DNA from: Acinetobacter lwoffii
Lineage (GTDB): Bacteria > Pseudomonadota > Gammaproteobacteria > Pseudomonadales > Moraxellaceae
NCBI RefSeq assembly: GCF_015602705.1
Contig: NZ_CP059081.1
Location: 62,001 to 126,000, forward strand
Direction: 5' to 3'
DNA: 64,000 bases
Below are positions 57,164 through 64,000 of the stretch, piece after piece. The position numbers were made by a program, and so were the translations under genes. Numbering within the stretch: the stretch's first letter is position 1; each line of letters starts with the position of its first letter. The notes beneath the pieces are model-generated. The model did no database searches. It was not told the DNA's origin and was given only the letters and a program-made list of their open reading frames with translations.

Positions 57164-58864
57164 ATGCCCAGAGAAAATTTGAACAGTAAACGCCCTTTAT
57201 ATATTCCTTATGCTGGAAATACTCTGCTAGAACTCCCACTACTCAATAAAGGCTCTGCATTTTCTGAAGAAGAGCGTAGAAGCTTTAACTTGCATGGCTT
57301 GATTCCTCATGTCACCGAGACGATTGAAGAACAAAGTCAGCGTTCTTATCAGCAGTATTGTGCTTTTAGCAGTGATATTAACAAGCATATTTATTTGCGG
57401 AATATTCAGGATACCAATGAGACCCTGTTTTATCATCTGATTGAAAATCACCTCAGTGAGATGATGCCGATTATCTATACCCCGACTGTGGGTGAGGCAT
57501 GTCAGCGCTTTTCTGATATTTATCGCCGTCATCGTGGGATCTTTATTTCCTATCCTGACCGTGATCAGATCGACCAGATTATTCACAATATCAATAAAAA
57601 GAACGTGAAAGTGATTGTGATTACAGATGGTGAGCGCATTTTGGGTCTTGGAGATCAAGGCATCGGTGGTATGGGGATTCCCATTGGAAAACTGGCACTC
57701 TACACCGCATGTGGCGGGATCAGTCCGGCCTATACCTTACCGATTACTCTTGATGTCGGTACCAATAATCAGCAGTTGTTAAATGACCCGATTTATATGG
57801 GCTGGCGTGAACCACGAATCAGCGGCGATGAATACTATGCTTTTGTCGAGACGGTGATTCAGGCGATTCAACAGCGCTGGCCAGATGCCTTAATTCAGTT
57901 TGAAGACTTTGCACAGAAAAATGCCATGCCTTTGCTGGAAAAATATCGTGATCGAATCTGTTGTTTTAATGATGATATTCAGGGCACCGCAGCAGTGTCT
58001 GTCGGCAGCCTGATTGCTGCTTCGCGTGCAGCCGGTAAACACCTCAAAGATCAGGTGGTTACTTTCCTGGGTGCTGGTTCAGCTGGTTGCGGGATTGCAG
58101 AGCAGATCATTAAGCAAATGGTTGCTGAGGGTTTAAGTGATGCTGAAGCGCGTGCACGCGTGTTTATGGTCGACCGCTTTGGTCTGATCACAGAAAATCA
58201 GCCGAATTTATTGGATTTCCAGCGCAAACTGGCACAGCCTCTTGAAAATGTAGAAAGCTGGGCAGATGCTGAGAGCATGATTTCTCTGCTAGATGTGGTC
58301 AAACGTGCCAAGCCGACAGTATTGATTGGCGTATCTGGACAGCCAGGTTTATTCACTCAGGAAGTGATTGAAGCCATGGCTGAAAACAGTGTGCAACCGA
58401 TTATTTTCCCTTTATCCAACCCGACTTCCCGCGTAGAAGCTGTTCCGGCTGACATCTTGCAATGGACTAATGGCAGAGCATTGATTGCAACGGGTAGCCC
58501 ATTTGCACCAGTGAATTATCAGGGACAGATTCATCATATTTCCCAATGCAATAACTCTTATATTTTTCCGGGTATCGGTCTGGGCGTAGTTGCTTCAGGT
58601 GCAAAACGTGTCACGGATAATATGCTGATGGCTTCAAGTAATGCCTTGGCGGACTGTTCTCCGAAACTGAAAGATCCTCAGGCAGATTTATTGCCGAATC
58701 TGGATTGTTTACAGTCAATTTCGAAGCAGATTGCCTTAAAAGTAGCACTTGTTGCGATTGAAGATGGGGTAGCACCGAAAGTCAGTGTAGAAGAATTGCA
58801 GTTGGCTATTGAACGTAATTTTTGGACACCGCAATACCGTGATTATCAGCGGATAACCTTTTAA
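57164..58864 (+). CDS. maeA: NAD-dependent malic enzyme
   Basis: 566 aa; oxidative decarboxylation of malate to pyruvate. The long-form N-terminus ([18 protein letters not shown]), [13 protein letters not shown] (catalytic Tyr), [28 protein letters not shown] block, [12 protein letters not shown] (metal site) and the nucleotide-binding [15 protein letters not shown] are present. The long form points to the SfcA/MaeA type rather than MaeB, which carries a phosphotransacetylase-like tail. Ends at a strong terminator. Confidence 0.95.
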   Translation: MPRENLNSKRPLYIPYAGNTLLELPLLNKGSAFSEEERRSFNLHGLIPHVTETIEEQSQRSYQQYCAFSSDINKHIYLRNIQDTNETLFYHLIENHLSEMMPIIYTPTVGEACQRFSDIYRRHRGIFISYPDRDQIDQIIHNINKKNVKVIVITDGERILGLGDQGIGGMGIPIGKLALYTACGGISPAYTLPITLDVGTNNQQLLNDPIYMGWREPRISGDEYYAFVETVIQAIQQRWPDALIQFEDFAQKNAMPLLEKYRDRICCFNDDIQGTAAVSVGSLIAASRAAGKHLKDQVVTFLGAGSAGCGIAEQIIKQMVAEGLSDAEARARVFMVDRFGLITENQPNLLDFQRKLAQPLENVESWADAESMISLLDVVKRAKPTVLIGVSGQPGLFTQEVIEAMAENSVQPIIFPLSNPTSRVEAVPADILQWTNGRALIATGSPFAPVNYQGQIHHISQCNNSYIFPGIGLGVVASGAKRVTDNMLMASSNALADCSPKLKDPQADLLPNLDCLQSISKQIALKVALVAIEDGVAPKVSVEELQLAIERNFWTPQYRDYQRITF

Positions 58865-58939
58865 TTGAACTCAAGATGAACGCTATGTCGTCGCTAGTGG
58901 TTTGCTCACCAGAGTTCATCTGATGCATGGATAGAATTT

Positions 58940-58973
58940 AAAAAAGCCCTGATCTTTTGATGAGGGCTTTTTT
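58940..58973 (+). terminator. Terminator after maeA
   Basis: AAAAAAGCCCT / GAGGGCTTTTTT-type stem with an 11-nt loop and a T-run, 75 nt after the malic enzyme stop. Confidence 0.88.
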
Positions 58974-59092
58974 ATTGCCGTAGGGGGGGTACTATGGTCA
59001 CATCTTGGTTATAAAATCAGAAAGTACTTTAAGAATTTTTTATTGAGTGAAATAAAAATGAAAGGATCATTTAAAGAAAATAACATCAGCAT

Positions 59093-59127
59093 AAAAAAAG
59101 CCCCGATCTTTCGATCAGGGCTTTTTT
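59093..59127 (-). terminator. Terminator downstream of the tRNA-Gly fragment
   Basis: Stem AAAAAAAGCCCCGATC / GATCAGGGCTTTTTT with loop TTTC and one C-A mismatch; on the minus strand it directly follows the tRNA 3' end and ends in seven Ts. It is probably the original terminator of a tRNA-Gly gene. Confidence 0.8.
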
Positions 59128-59133
59128 AGAATC

Positions 59134-59182
59134 TGGAGCGGGAAAGGAGACTCGAACTCCCAGACCCCAACCTTGGCAAGGT
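59134..59182 (-). tRNA. Partial tRNA-Gly (GCC): 3' part only
   Basis: Read on the minus strand it has ACCTTGCCAAGG (anticodon GCC), the variable loop GGGGTC, a T-arm with TTCGAGT, the acceptor strand TTCCCGC and TCCA. The 5' half, with GCGGGAA and the D-arm, is not present; the adjacent DNA is unrelated and AT-rich. The variable region is one base longer and the T-stem differs from the usual GCGAG/CTCGT. It is best explained as the displaced 3' copy left when an element integrated in a tRNA-Gly gene, that is, an attachment site. Confidence 0.82.
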
Positions 59183-59423
59183 CACCGAGATTTATTCCAT
59201 TAAATGATGTTAACTATAAGTATATGATTTAATTGATTGTGTATAGTTTTTAGTGGGTTGAAATTTTTAGCAATTTAGATCATTTAAGGGTATTTTGGTC
59301 ACTTCATATTGGAAATTTTAGTCTATAAAAGTCACCTGTATTTTGGTGCGAATTTTCATGAGAAACAACAACATTATATAATTTAATATAATGATTCTTG
59401 ATCCTCATGAAATTTTTTTATAT

Positions 59424-60683
59424 TCAATTCAATAAATGAATATTATGCTCAATCCTATTTTGGATCATTTGGATAGTCTCTGCTTGAATTTGTCCAGGTA
59501 ATAGATCATGAGCGATATTGCTGAATCGGATTGCAACCTTACAAATCGAACTAATAATTTCATCGACTTCTTGGGCAGAAAGTTCCGCTTCCTGAGTACC
59601 AAGTTTTACAAGAGCTTGTCGAGGAATATCCAGTGCCTCACCCATGATATCCATTTGATGATATCCACCTGGCCCTTCACAGAAAGTAACATCATAGGCA
59701 GGGGAGAGTTTCCATTGCCCATTTTGGGACATCAGAAATGAAAAGTTTTTGCAATGATCATCTCGATTATTGAAGACTACATTGAAAACAGCTCGCTTGA
59801 ATGCAATTGCTTTTTCGCGAACATCGTTGGTGCAAAAGTGTGCAGCGCGAAGAAAGTTACTGTAGTCTAAACTCCCTGGTGATTTAAAATCAGCTCCGGT
59901 GAAGGCCGCTAAACTTTGCATAGGGATACGCATGCCATCGTGGCGGTCAAATCTCTTTGATGCAAATGCGGTTAATCCATTCGGAAGAGTAAAATATTGA
60001 GTGTCAGGGGTATCAATATGACAATGACGCAAACATTCTGCATAAACAGCTTCAATTGCACAAACTTCAGGATGCTCTTGCTGAGCGGGAAATTTGATCA
60101 GCCAAGCTTCATGTTGATGTGAGCTAACTGTTGAGAATTCGTTGGTGACAGGATCACGATAGATGAGCGCTTTTGGCCTTGCACCTTGTGGAGATCCACC
60201 CATAATTAATAAATGCTGTAAAAATTCTGCACCTTCTCCTTTGAGAACTTCCTGAACTTCTTGAGCGAGTTTAATCAGTGGGATATTTTCAGTTAATGCT
60301 AACTCAGTTGCTGAAGGTTCAAAGGATAATGCTCCCATCGCATGTGTATTAATATACGTGAGTCTTTCTAATGGCCCAATCCGTGCAGGATTAAATCCAT
60401 TTTTTTTAAATAAGCGATCCATAAGAAGCATGCCCCAACCATCGGGCAAGGCATCATATATAGGACCTGGCAATCCCATTTGATGTGCAGGAAAGTTCGT
60501 TCTTAATGGGTCACCTTTTAACGGAAGTAGGTAAGAGGAAAGTTCTAAACCTTTACTGATCGCTTCTGCACTGTATTCAAAGGCGATTAATGGCCGACCT
60601 GTGATTGCGGTTGAGGAGACCAGTGTACCCCAAAGCCAATATTCACCCCATCCATTGTAGTAAACATTAAGTTTTTTGAGCAT
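59424..60683 (-). CDS. hipA: HipA-family serine/threonine kinase toxin
   Basis: 419 aa. HipA kinases phosphorylate host proteins (glutamyl-tRNA synthetase in E. coli) and induce dormancy. The N-subdomain has LPDGWGMLLMDRL and a short couple-HipA region; the kinase core has FASKRFDRHDGM, the catalytic NRDDHCKNFSFLM and YDVTF metal motif, all apparently intact. The frame opens at 60743, but Met at 60683 has AAGGAA upstream and matches the family start (LNVYYNG). It starts 4 nt after hipB ends. Confidence 0.9.
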   Translation of the reverse strand: MLKKLNVYYNGWGEYWLWGTLVSSTAITGRPLIAFEYSAEAISKGLELSSYLLPLKGDPLRTNFPAHQMGLPGPIYDALPDGWGMLLMDRLFKKNGFNPARIGPLERLTYINTHAMGALSFEPSATELALTENIPLIKLAQEVQEVLKGEGAEFLQHLLIMGGSPQGARPKALIYRDPVTNEFSTVSSHQHEAWLIKFPAQQEHPEVCAIEAVYAECLRHCHIDTPDTQYFTLPNGLTAFASKRFDRHDGMRIPMQSLAAFTGADFKSPGSLDYSNFLRAAHFCTNDVREKAIAFKRAVFNVVFNNRDDHCKNFSFLMSQNGQWKLSPAYDVTFCEGPGGYHQMDIMGEALDIPRQALVKLGTQEAELSAQEVDEIISSICKVAIRFSNIAHDLLPGQIQAETIQMIQNRIEHNIHLLN

Positions 60684-60687
60684 GGAC

Positions 60688-60990
60688 TTATTTCCTTTTG
60701 ATACGTTGGCGAGCCGTATTGCTCTCATAGCGGAGAATGTCATTTACACTGTTTAAATGAGGTTTGAAGAGTTCCTCTAATTCTTTTAATCGGCCCAATA
60801 CCATGGCAACGCGTACTAAATTTTCAAATGAAACATTTCGACCGGCTTCCAGATTAGATACTGTATTCACACTAATACCAGCACGTGTAGCGACGTCTGC
60901 CTGAGTCATTTCCAGATAAAGTCGTTCTTTGCGAAGCCTTTCACATAATAACGTGACAACCTCTTCAGGCTTTTTGAATTTTAAATCCAT
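60688..60990 (-). CDS. hipB: HipB-type XRE antitoxin
   Basis: 100-aa DNA-binding protein with an XRE helix-turn-helix at about 24-70 (MTQADVATRAGISVNTVSNLEAGR). It should bind and neutralise HipA and repress the pair. It precedes hipA in the standard antitoxin-first order. Upstream lies a repeat of palindromes at 61095-61123 that may be its operator. The tail after the HTH is longer than a minimal HipB. Confidence 0.9.
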   Translation of the reverse strand: MDLKFKKPEEVVTLLCERLRKERLYLEMTQADVATRAGISVNTVSNLEAGRNVSFENLVRVAMVLGRLKELEELFKPHLNSVNDILRYESNTARQRIKRK

Positions 60991-61589
60991 AATATTGGGT
61001 CTTATATCTATATATATCTATTAAAACACAAAATAATGGATTTATAGAAATAAACCATTTGATGTAAGGAGGGTGCTTAATTGGCCTGATTAGATCTAAT
61101 TAGACTAAAAAAGTCTAATTAGACATTTACAATTTAATAGAGTCTAACAACCTGCTTTAAGCTTAATCAGTTTCGCCTGATGTCGCGAGGAACCAGTATT
61201 TGCTATCAGGTTAATCTGGAATATTTGGCACAAGTGGTTTGGAGCAATGAGGTTGGGCAGGGTTTTATCTTTTCTGATAACTTATTGGGTACCGATTCAC
61301 AACTTATTCATCATATTCTGAAAATATTTCTTCAATTTCATTGTGCTGCGGCAATTTATGCTTTTTATTCACTTCGAATTGTAAACTAATACTGCAAATT
61401 CTTGTTTAAATGATCATTAAATTTTGTGCTAACTTGGACAGACATTATTTGGCTAGTGGGACAAACAGTTATTGCTCTTTAAGATGATTAATTTTACCAC
61501 TCACGCTTGGAAGTCTATATTAAATCATTACAGGAATGACTGGTAAACCACGAATAAGAATGCGTGGCAAACTTATCCAATAATTTGCA
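60991..61589. other. Intergenic region between recombinase and hipB
   Basis: About 600 nt, AT-rich. It contains the palindromic repeat at 61095-61123 and a CCACG/CGTGG inverted repeat at 61551-61570 just past the recombinase stop, which could be its terminator. A 69-codon plus-strand frame at 61180-61389 shows no domain or ribosome-binding site and is not called. Confidence 0.5.
61095..61123. promoter_or_regulatory. Tandem palindromic operator-like repeat upstream of hipB
   Basis: Perfect inverted repeat TCTAATTAGACT - AAAAA - AGTCTAATTAGA. Each arm itself contains the palindrome TCTAATTAGA, so two identical dyads lie 17 bp apart start to start. They sit about 105 nt before the hipB start, in promoter territory. 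It could be the HipB operator or a terminator-like stem; the internal dyads favour protein binding. Confidence 0.6.
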
Positions 61590-63968
61590 TTAAAGATGAG
61601 AAACTATCATCAGATACATCAGTAACTTGAATACCCCAAGTGCTTTTGCATCTTTATCCTTGAAGCAGAACTTAATTCGCCTTTCATTTTCAGTCAGGCT
61701 GAAGTTTTCTGCCCGTAATGTTAAATCCTGTAATGTCTTTTTGAGCTCTGTTTTGCTCTGCTGAGAGAGTTCTAAATGAAGATATTTTTTGGGAAATAAG
61801 CTATGAATAAAAGAAAGAAGTTTCTTCAGTTGCCGTTTTTCATTGAGTTCAAAAATTAACTGGGCTGAATTGGGCTGAGCTTTTTCAAGATAAATTGAGT
61901 AGATTGTATGAAGCTGTTTTTTGTATTTACTTTGTACATTTGCATAACGCTCCTGAACATGTTGAATGACCTTTTTTTCCTCCTGATTGGTTGGCAACAT
62001 GGTGACCAATGCATTCGGAGTTTTCCTTAAAAAATCTGTGGTAAATAACCTCGATGATTTTTTTTGGTTTACACAGGAGGTTTTCAAATGCTGGGCTTTA
62101 GCACGTAATTTTTGCGCGATTTGCAAAGGAATAGTTTCAGGTAACATAAGGTCTTGTTCTTTTTCTACTGCAAGAATGTGATGCAATAATTCAAAAGTCA
62201 TCTCTGAGTCATGAGCTCCTAGCATCAGTGAATCAGGCGATTTCTGTTGACCTAGTTGAAATTGATGATCATGTTGCCTGTAACGGTCTTTAGTGAGTTG
62301 ATGAAATAAAAACTGTTTGATCGCCCGCTGCTGAACAGGATATTTAATGGCATCATCATGTTTCAGAATGTTAAAATAGGCTTCTTTAGGAAGCGGGCTG
62401 TGCATTTGATTCAGCTGGTAGCTAATTGCTAGATGCATTAAATGCAGATAGCTTGAACAGGTCGTGTCAGGGGTTAGGTGCCCGGCAAAATGAGAAAGTG
62501 CATACCAGGTTTGCTGAGTATTTCTGTTTCGCAACAATGCATAACGGATACGTAATTGCTCATGTGGGCTATAGTCAGTAAATGCATCTGAAAGTGTTGA
62601 GTTTTTTAAAATCAGGTAAAGATGATTAAATGCAGAATGGCGCAGACTATGGTAAGTAAAATTGTGTTCTCCAAAAACTGGCTGGATCAATTGTTTCAAT
62701 AGGGAATTCACTTCATTTTCATGAGTTTCTTCTAAGGACTGTTTTAAAAACAGCGGGTGTGCAACTGATTTTCCTTGTTCTTTTAGCAGACGTTTTCTAT
62801 TCTGACTGTATGTTTTAAATGCATGTAATTCGTCGGCTTTAAGTAGATGATGCAGGGGAATCTTGCGGTAAGCTGAGTAGCTTTTTTGATTTTTATTGCG
62901 ATTGTTGCGAATGGTGAGTATCACAGCATCTTCACTAATAAATAGATCACGTACGAAGATATTCAATGTTTCATTGATCCGTAGTCCGACTCTGAATCCT
63001 AGAATAAAAATCAGTTTAAATATATTTTTATCCTGAATCGAAATATCTTGAGTATTTTCGAGCTGCTCTAGCATGTGGTGAAAAATATGGGGCGAGATCA
63101 ATGCGGTTCTGCAGATTTTTACCTGGATTAAATTATCTAGATCGATAGTGGGTGCGTTAAAGAATAAGGTCTGTTTGTGATGAAACTCCTGTAGACGTTT
63201 TTGTAAAGTCGCTCTAGTTGTTTCTTTCTTTAATAAAAGCATTTCTCCATACAGATCTTCAAAATCAGCATCTGAAAATGATGAAATATCTTTGTCTTGC
63301 GTTGCCTGCAGCCAATGGACTGCAAACTGTGAAAACATGGTCTTCAGAGAACTTTGCTTGAGCGGCTGAAAATCTGCACGTATAAGCTTGCGCTTAAATC
63401 GTTGCTGCTGCTGAATAATATGATTGAGAAGGTCCAGTTGAGGTTCCGTTAATTTTGAGCGTAGAATGCTCCACAGCAGCAAACGTTCCAAGGCTGAAGA
63501 TTGTTCTCTGGCATATAATTCTATGAGTTGATCGCTATAGTTTTTTGCACGAATAGCTTGACGTATTTCTACTAAAATATCGGCAACATCTAATGCAATA
63601 GTGACTTTAGACTGGTCTTGAGGGTTTTCATAAACTTCCTGAATCGTATGGGTAGGCGTGGGTTCAGGCTGAATAAAATAAGCTGCTAATTGTTTTTCGA
63701 GAGGACTGGAACTGTAAATTTCATTTTTTAAGATACAAATGGACATTTGATCCAGTCCACTGTTTTTTAGGAACTGTGTGTAGTAAAAACCATATTTTAA
63801 CAGGTCTTTATAACGTACCTTTTCCTCAGGAAAGCATTCGATGATGCAAGTGTTGATCACTTGTTCTGCGTCATCAATATCTGAAAATAAATCAAATTTT
63901 TGATGTTTTAGTCTGTAGATCCAGCATTTCACAATATCGTTTAACACAAACGTTTTTGTATAGCTCAC
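61590..63968 (-). CDS. Large tyrosine recombinase (possibly truncated by window edge)
   Basis: At least 792 aa. The catalytic residues of tyrosine recombinases are seen in order: GLRINETLNI near residue 326 (Arg I), HSLRHSAF near 441 (HxLR), HFAGHLTPDTTCSSYLHL near 490-507 (His and the nucleophile Tyr). Around 300 residues precede the core and almost 280 follow it, far longer than ordinary phage integrases. The listed start is GTG; the frame stays open from there to base 64000, so the true start may lie outside the window. Size suggests a member of the multi-recombinase sets found in genomic islands. Confidence 0.85.
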   Translation of the reverse strand: MSYTKTFVLNDIVKCWIYRLKHQKFDLFSDIDDAEQVINTCIIECFPEEKVRYKDLLKYGFYYTQFLKNSGLDQMSICILKNEIYSSSPLEKQLAAYFIQPEPTPTHTIQEVYENPQDQSKVTIALDVADILVEIRQAIRAKNYSDQLIELYAREQSSALERLLLWSILRSKLTEPQLDLLNHIIQQQQRFKRKLIRADFQPLKQSSLKTMFSQFAVHWLQATQDKDISSFSDADFEDLYGEMLLLKKETTRATLQKRLQEFHHKQTLFFNAPTIDLDNLIQVKICRTALISPHIFHHMLEQLENTQDISIQDKNIFKLIFILGFRVGLRINETLNIFVRDLFISEDAVILTIRNNRNKNQKSYSAYRKIPLHHLLKADELHAFKTYSQNRKRLLKEQGKSVAHPLFLKQSLEETHENEVNSLLKQLIQPVFGEHNFTYHSLRHSAFNHLYLILKNSTLSDAFTDYSPHEQLRIRYALLRNRNTQQTWYALSHFAGHLTPDTTCSSYLHLMHLAISYQLNQMHSPLPKEAYFNILKHDDAIKYPVQQRAIKQFLFHQLTKDRYRQHDHQFQLGQQKSPDSLMLGAHDSEMTFELLHHILAVEKEQDLMLPETIPLQIAQKLRAKAQHLKTSCVNQKKSSRLFTTDFLRKTPNALVTMLPTNQEEKKVIQHVQERYANVQSKYKKQLHTIYSIYLEKAQPNSAQLIFELNEKRQLKKLLSFIHSLFPKKYLHLELSQQSKTELKKTLQDLTLRAENFSLTENERRIKFCFKDKDAKALGVFKLLMYLMIVSHL

Positions 63969-64000
63969 TGAAAAATTCAGGTTATTTATACGCTGATTAC

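Larger units (their letters stand above)
58865..59423. other. Gene-free junction region with terminators and tRNA fragment
   Basis: No protein gene is seen. It holds an 8-bp inverted repeat AGATGAAC (58874-58881) / GTTCATCT (58914-58921), two terminator hairpins, the tRNA-Gly fragment, and then AT-rich DNA of the island side up to hipA. Confidence 0.6.
59134..64000. mobile_element. Left end of a putative tRNA-Gly-integrated genomic island
   Basis: Bounded on the left by the tRNA-Gly 3' fragment and carrying hipBA and a large tyrosine recombinase reading toward the fragment. By the usual logic of tRNA integration the intact tRNA-Gly should lie beyond the right edge of the window, reading on the minus strand. 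The right end is not in the window. Confidence 0.65.

Noticed and set aside
59134..59220. Complete functional tRNA-Gly
   Set aside because: The acceptor 5' strand and D-arm are missing; only the 3' part is present.
61180..61389. 69-aa plus-strand open frame in the island
   Set aside because: No ribosome-binding site, no similarity recognised; composition as in the surrounding non-coding DNA.

Overview
The window reads as chromosome of an Acinetobacter species, probably not A. baumannii itself. The basis is family knowledge plus layout: a surface-polysaccharide (K-type) locus lies between FKBP-type prolyl isomerase genes and the galU-ugd-gpi-galE-pgm set, with a divergent wza/wzc operon and gna as the first gene on the other side. 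In A. baumannii pgm is normally followed by lldP; here it is followed by glmS and glmU.

Layout. 0.7-8.7 kb: housekeeping genes (dapB, a START-domain protein, an alcohol dehydrogenase, tag, a small unknown, an M23 lipoprotein, mutY, a HIT protein, a dienelactone hydrolase-family protein and two tandem FKBP isomerases). 8.9-12.3 kb: export genes wzc and wza on the minus strand, with no wzb. 12.5-25.6 kb: module 1 on the plus strand: UDP-GalNAcA synthesis (gna, wbpP), a Wzx flippase, four hexapeptide acyltransferases, three GT4 glycosyltransferases, and a complete pglC/D/E/F-like set for an N,N'-diacylated bacillosamine-type first sugar. 25.8-39.0 kb: module 2: a dTDP-3-amino-3,6-dideoxyhexose pathway (rmlB, rmlA, a 3,4-ketoisomerase, an acyltransferase, a PhaJ-like enoyl-CoA hydratase, an aminotransferase), a second WzxE-like flippase, the only Wzy candidate, mnaA, four glycosyltransferases and a second initiating transferase. 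Its 31.7-38.3 kb core is strikingly AT-rich. 39.1-46.9 kb: precursor genes galU, ugd, gpi, galE, a Wzi-family gene and pgm. 46.9-53.7 kb (minus strand): glmS, glmU, pgpA, thiL, nusB, ribH and a ribB whose RibA-like domain is degenerate. 54.0-58.9 kb: aldehyde dehydrogenase, alpha/beta hydrolase, malic enzyme. 59.1-64.0 kb: start of an apparent integrated island: the 3' part of a tRNA-Gly, a hipBA pair with a palindromic upstream repeat, and a very large tyrosine recombinase open to the window edge.

How it fits together. GlmS/GlmU make UDP-GlcNAc, which feeds gna/wbpP, the pglF branch and mnaA; Pgm/Gpi/GalU/GalE feed UDP-Glc and UDP-Gal, and RmlA uses Glc-1-P. Products are assembled on undecaprenyl phosphate, flipped by two Wzx proteins, polymerised by one Wzy and exported by Wza/Wzc.

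The main oddities are: a Wzc that lacks the Walker A lysine and the tyrosine-rich tail, together with the missing wzb; two complete start-and-flip sets sharing one polymerase; an (R)-hydratase-like gene inside the amino-sugar operon, suggesting a 3-hydroxyacyl substituent; a Ugd without the catalytic cysteine; and the tRNA-bounded island. All functional assignments are from reading motifs by eye; no database search was run.
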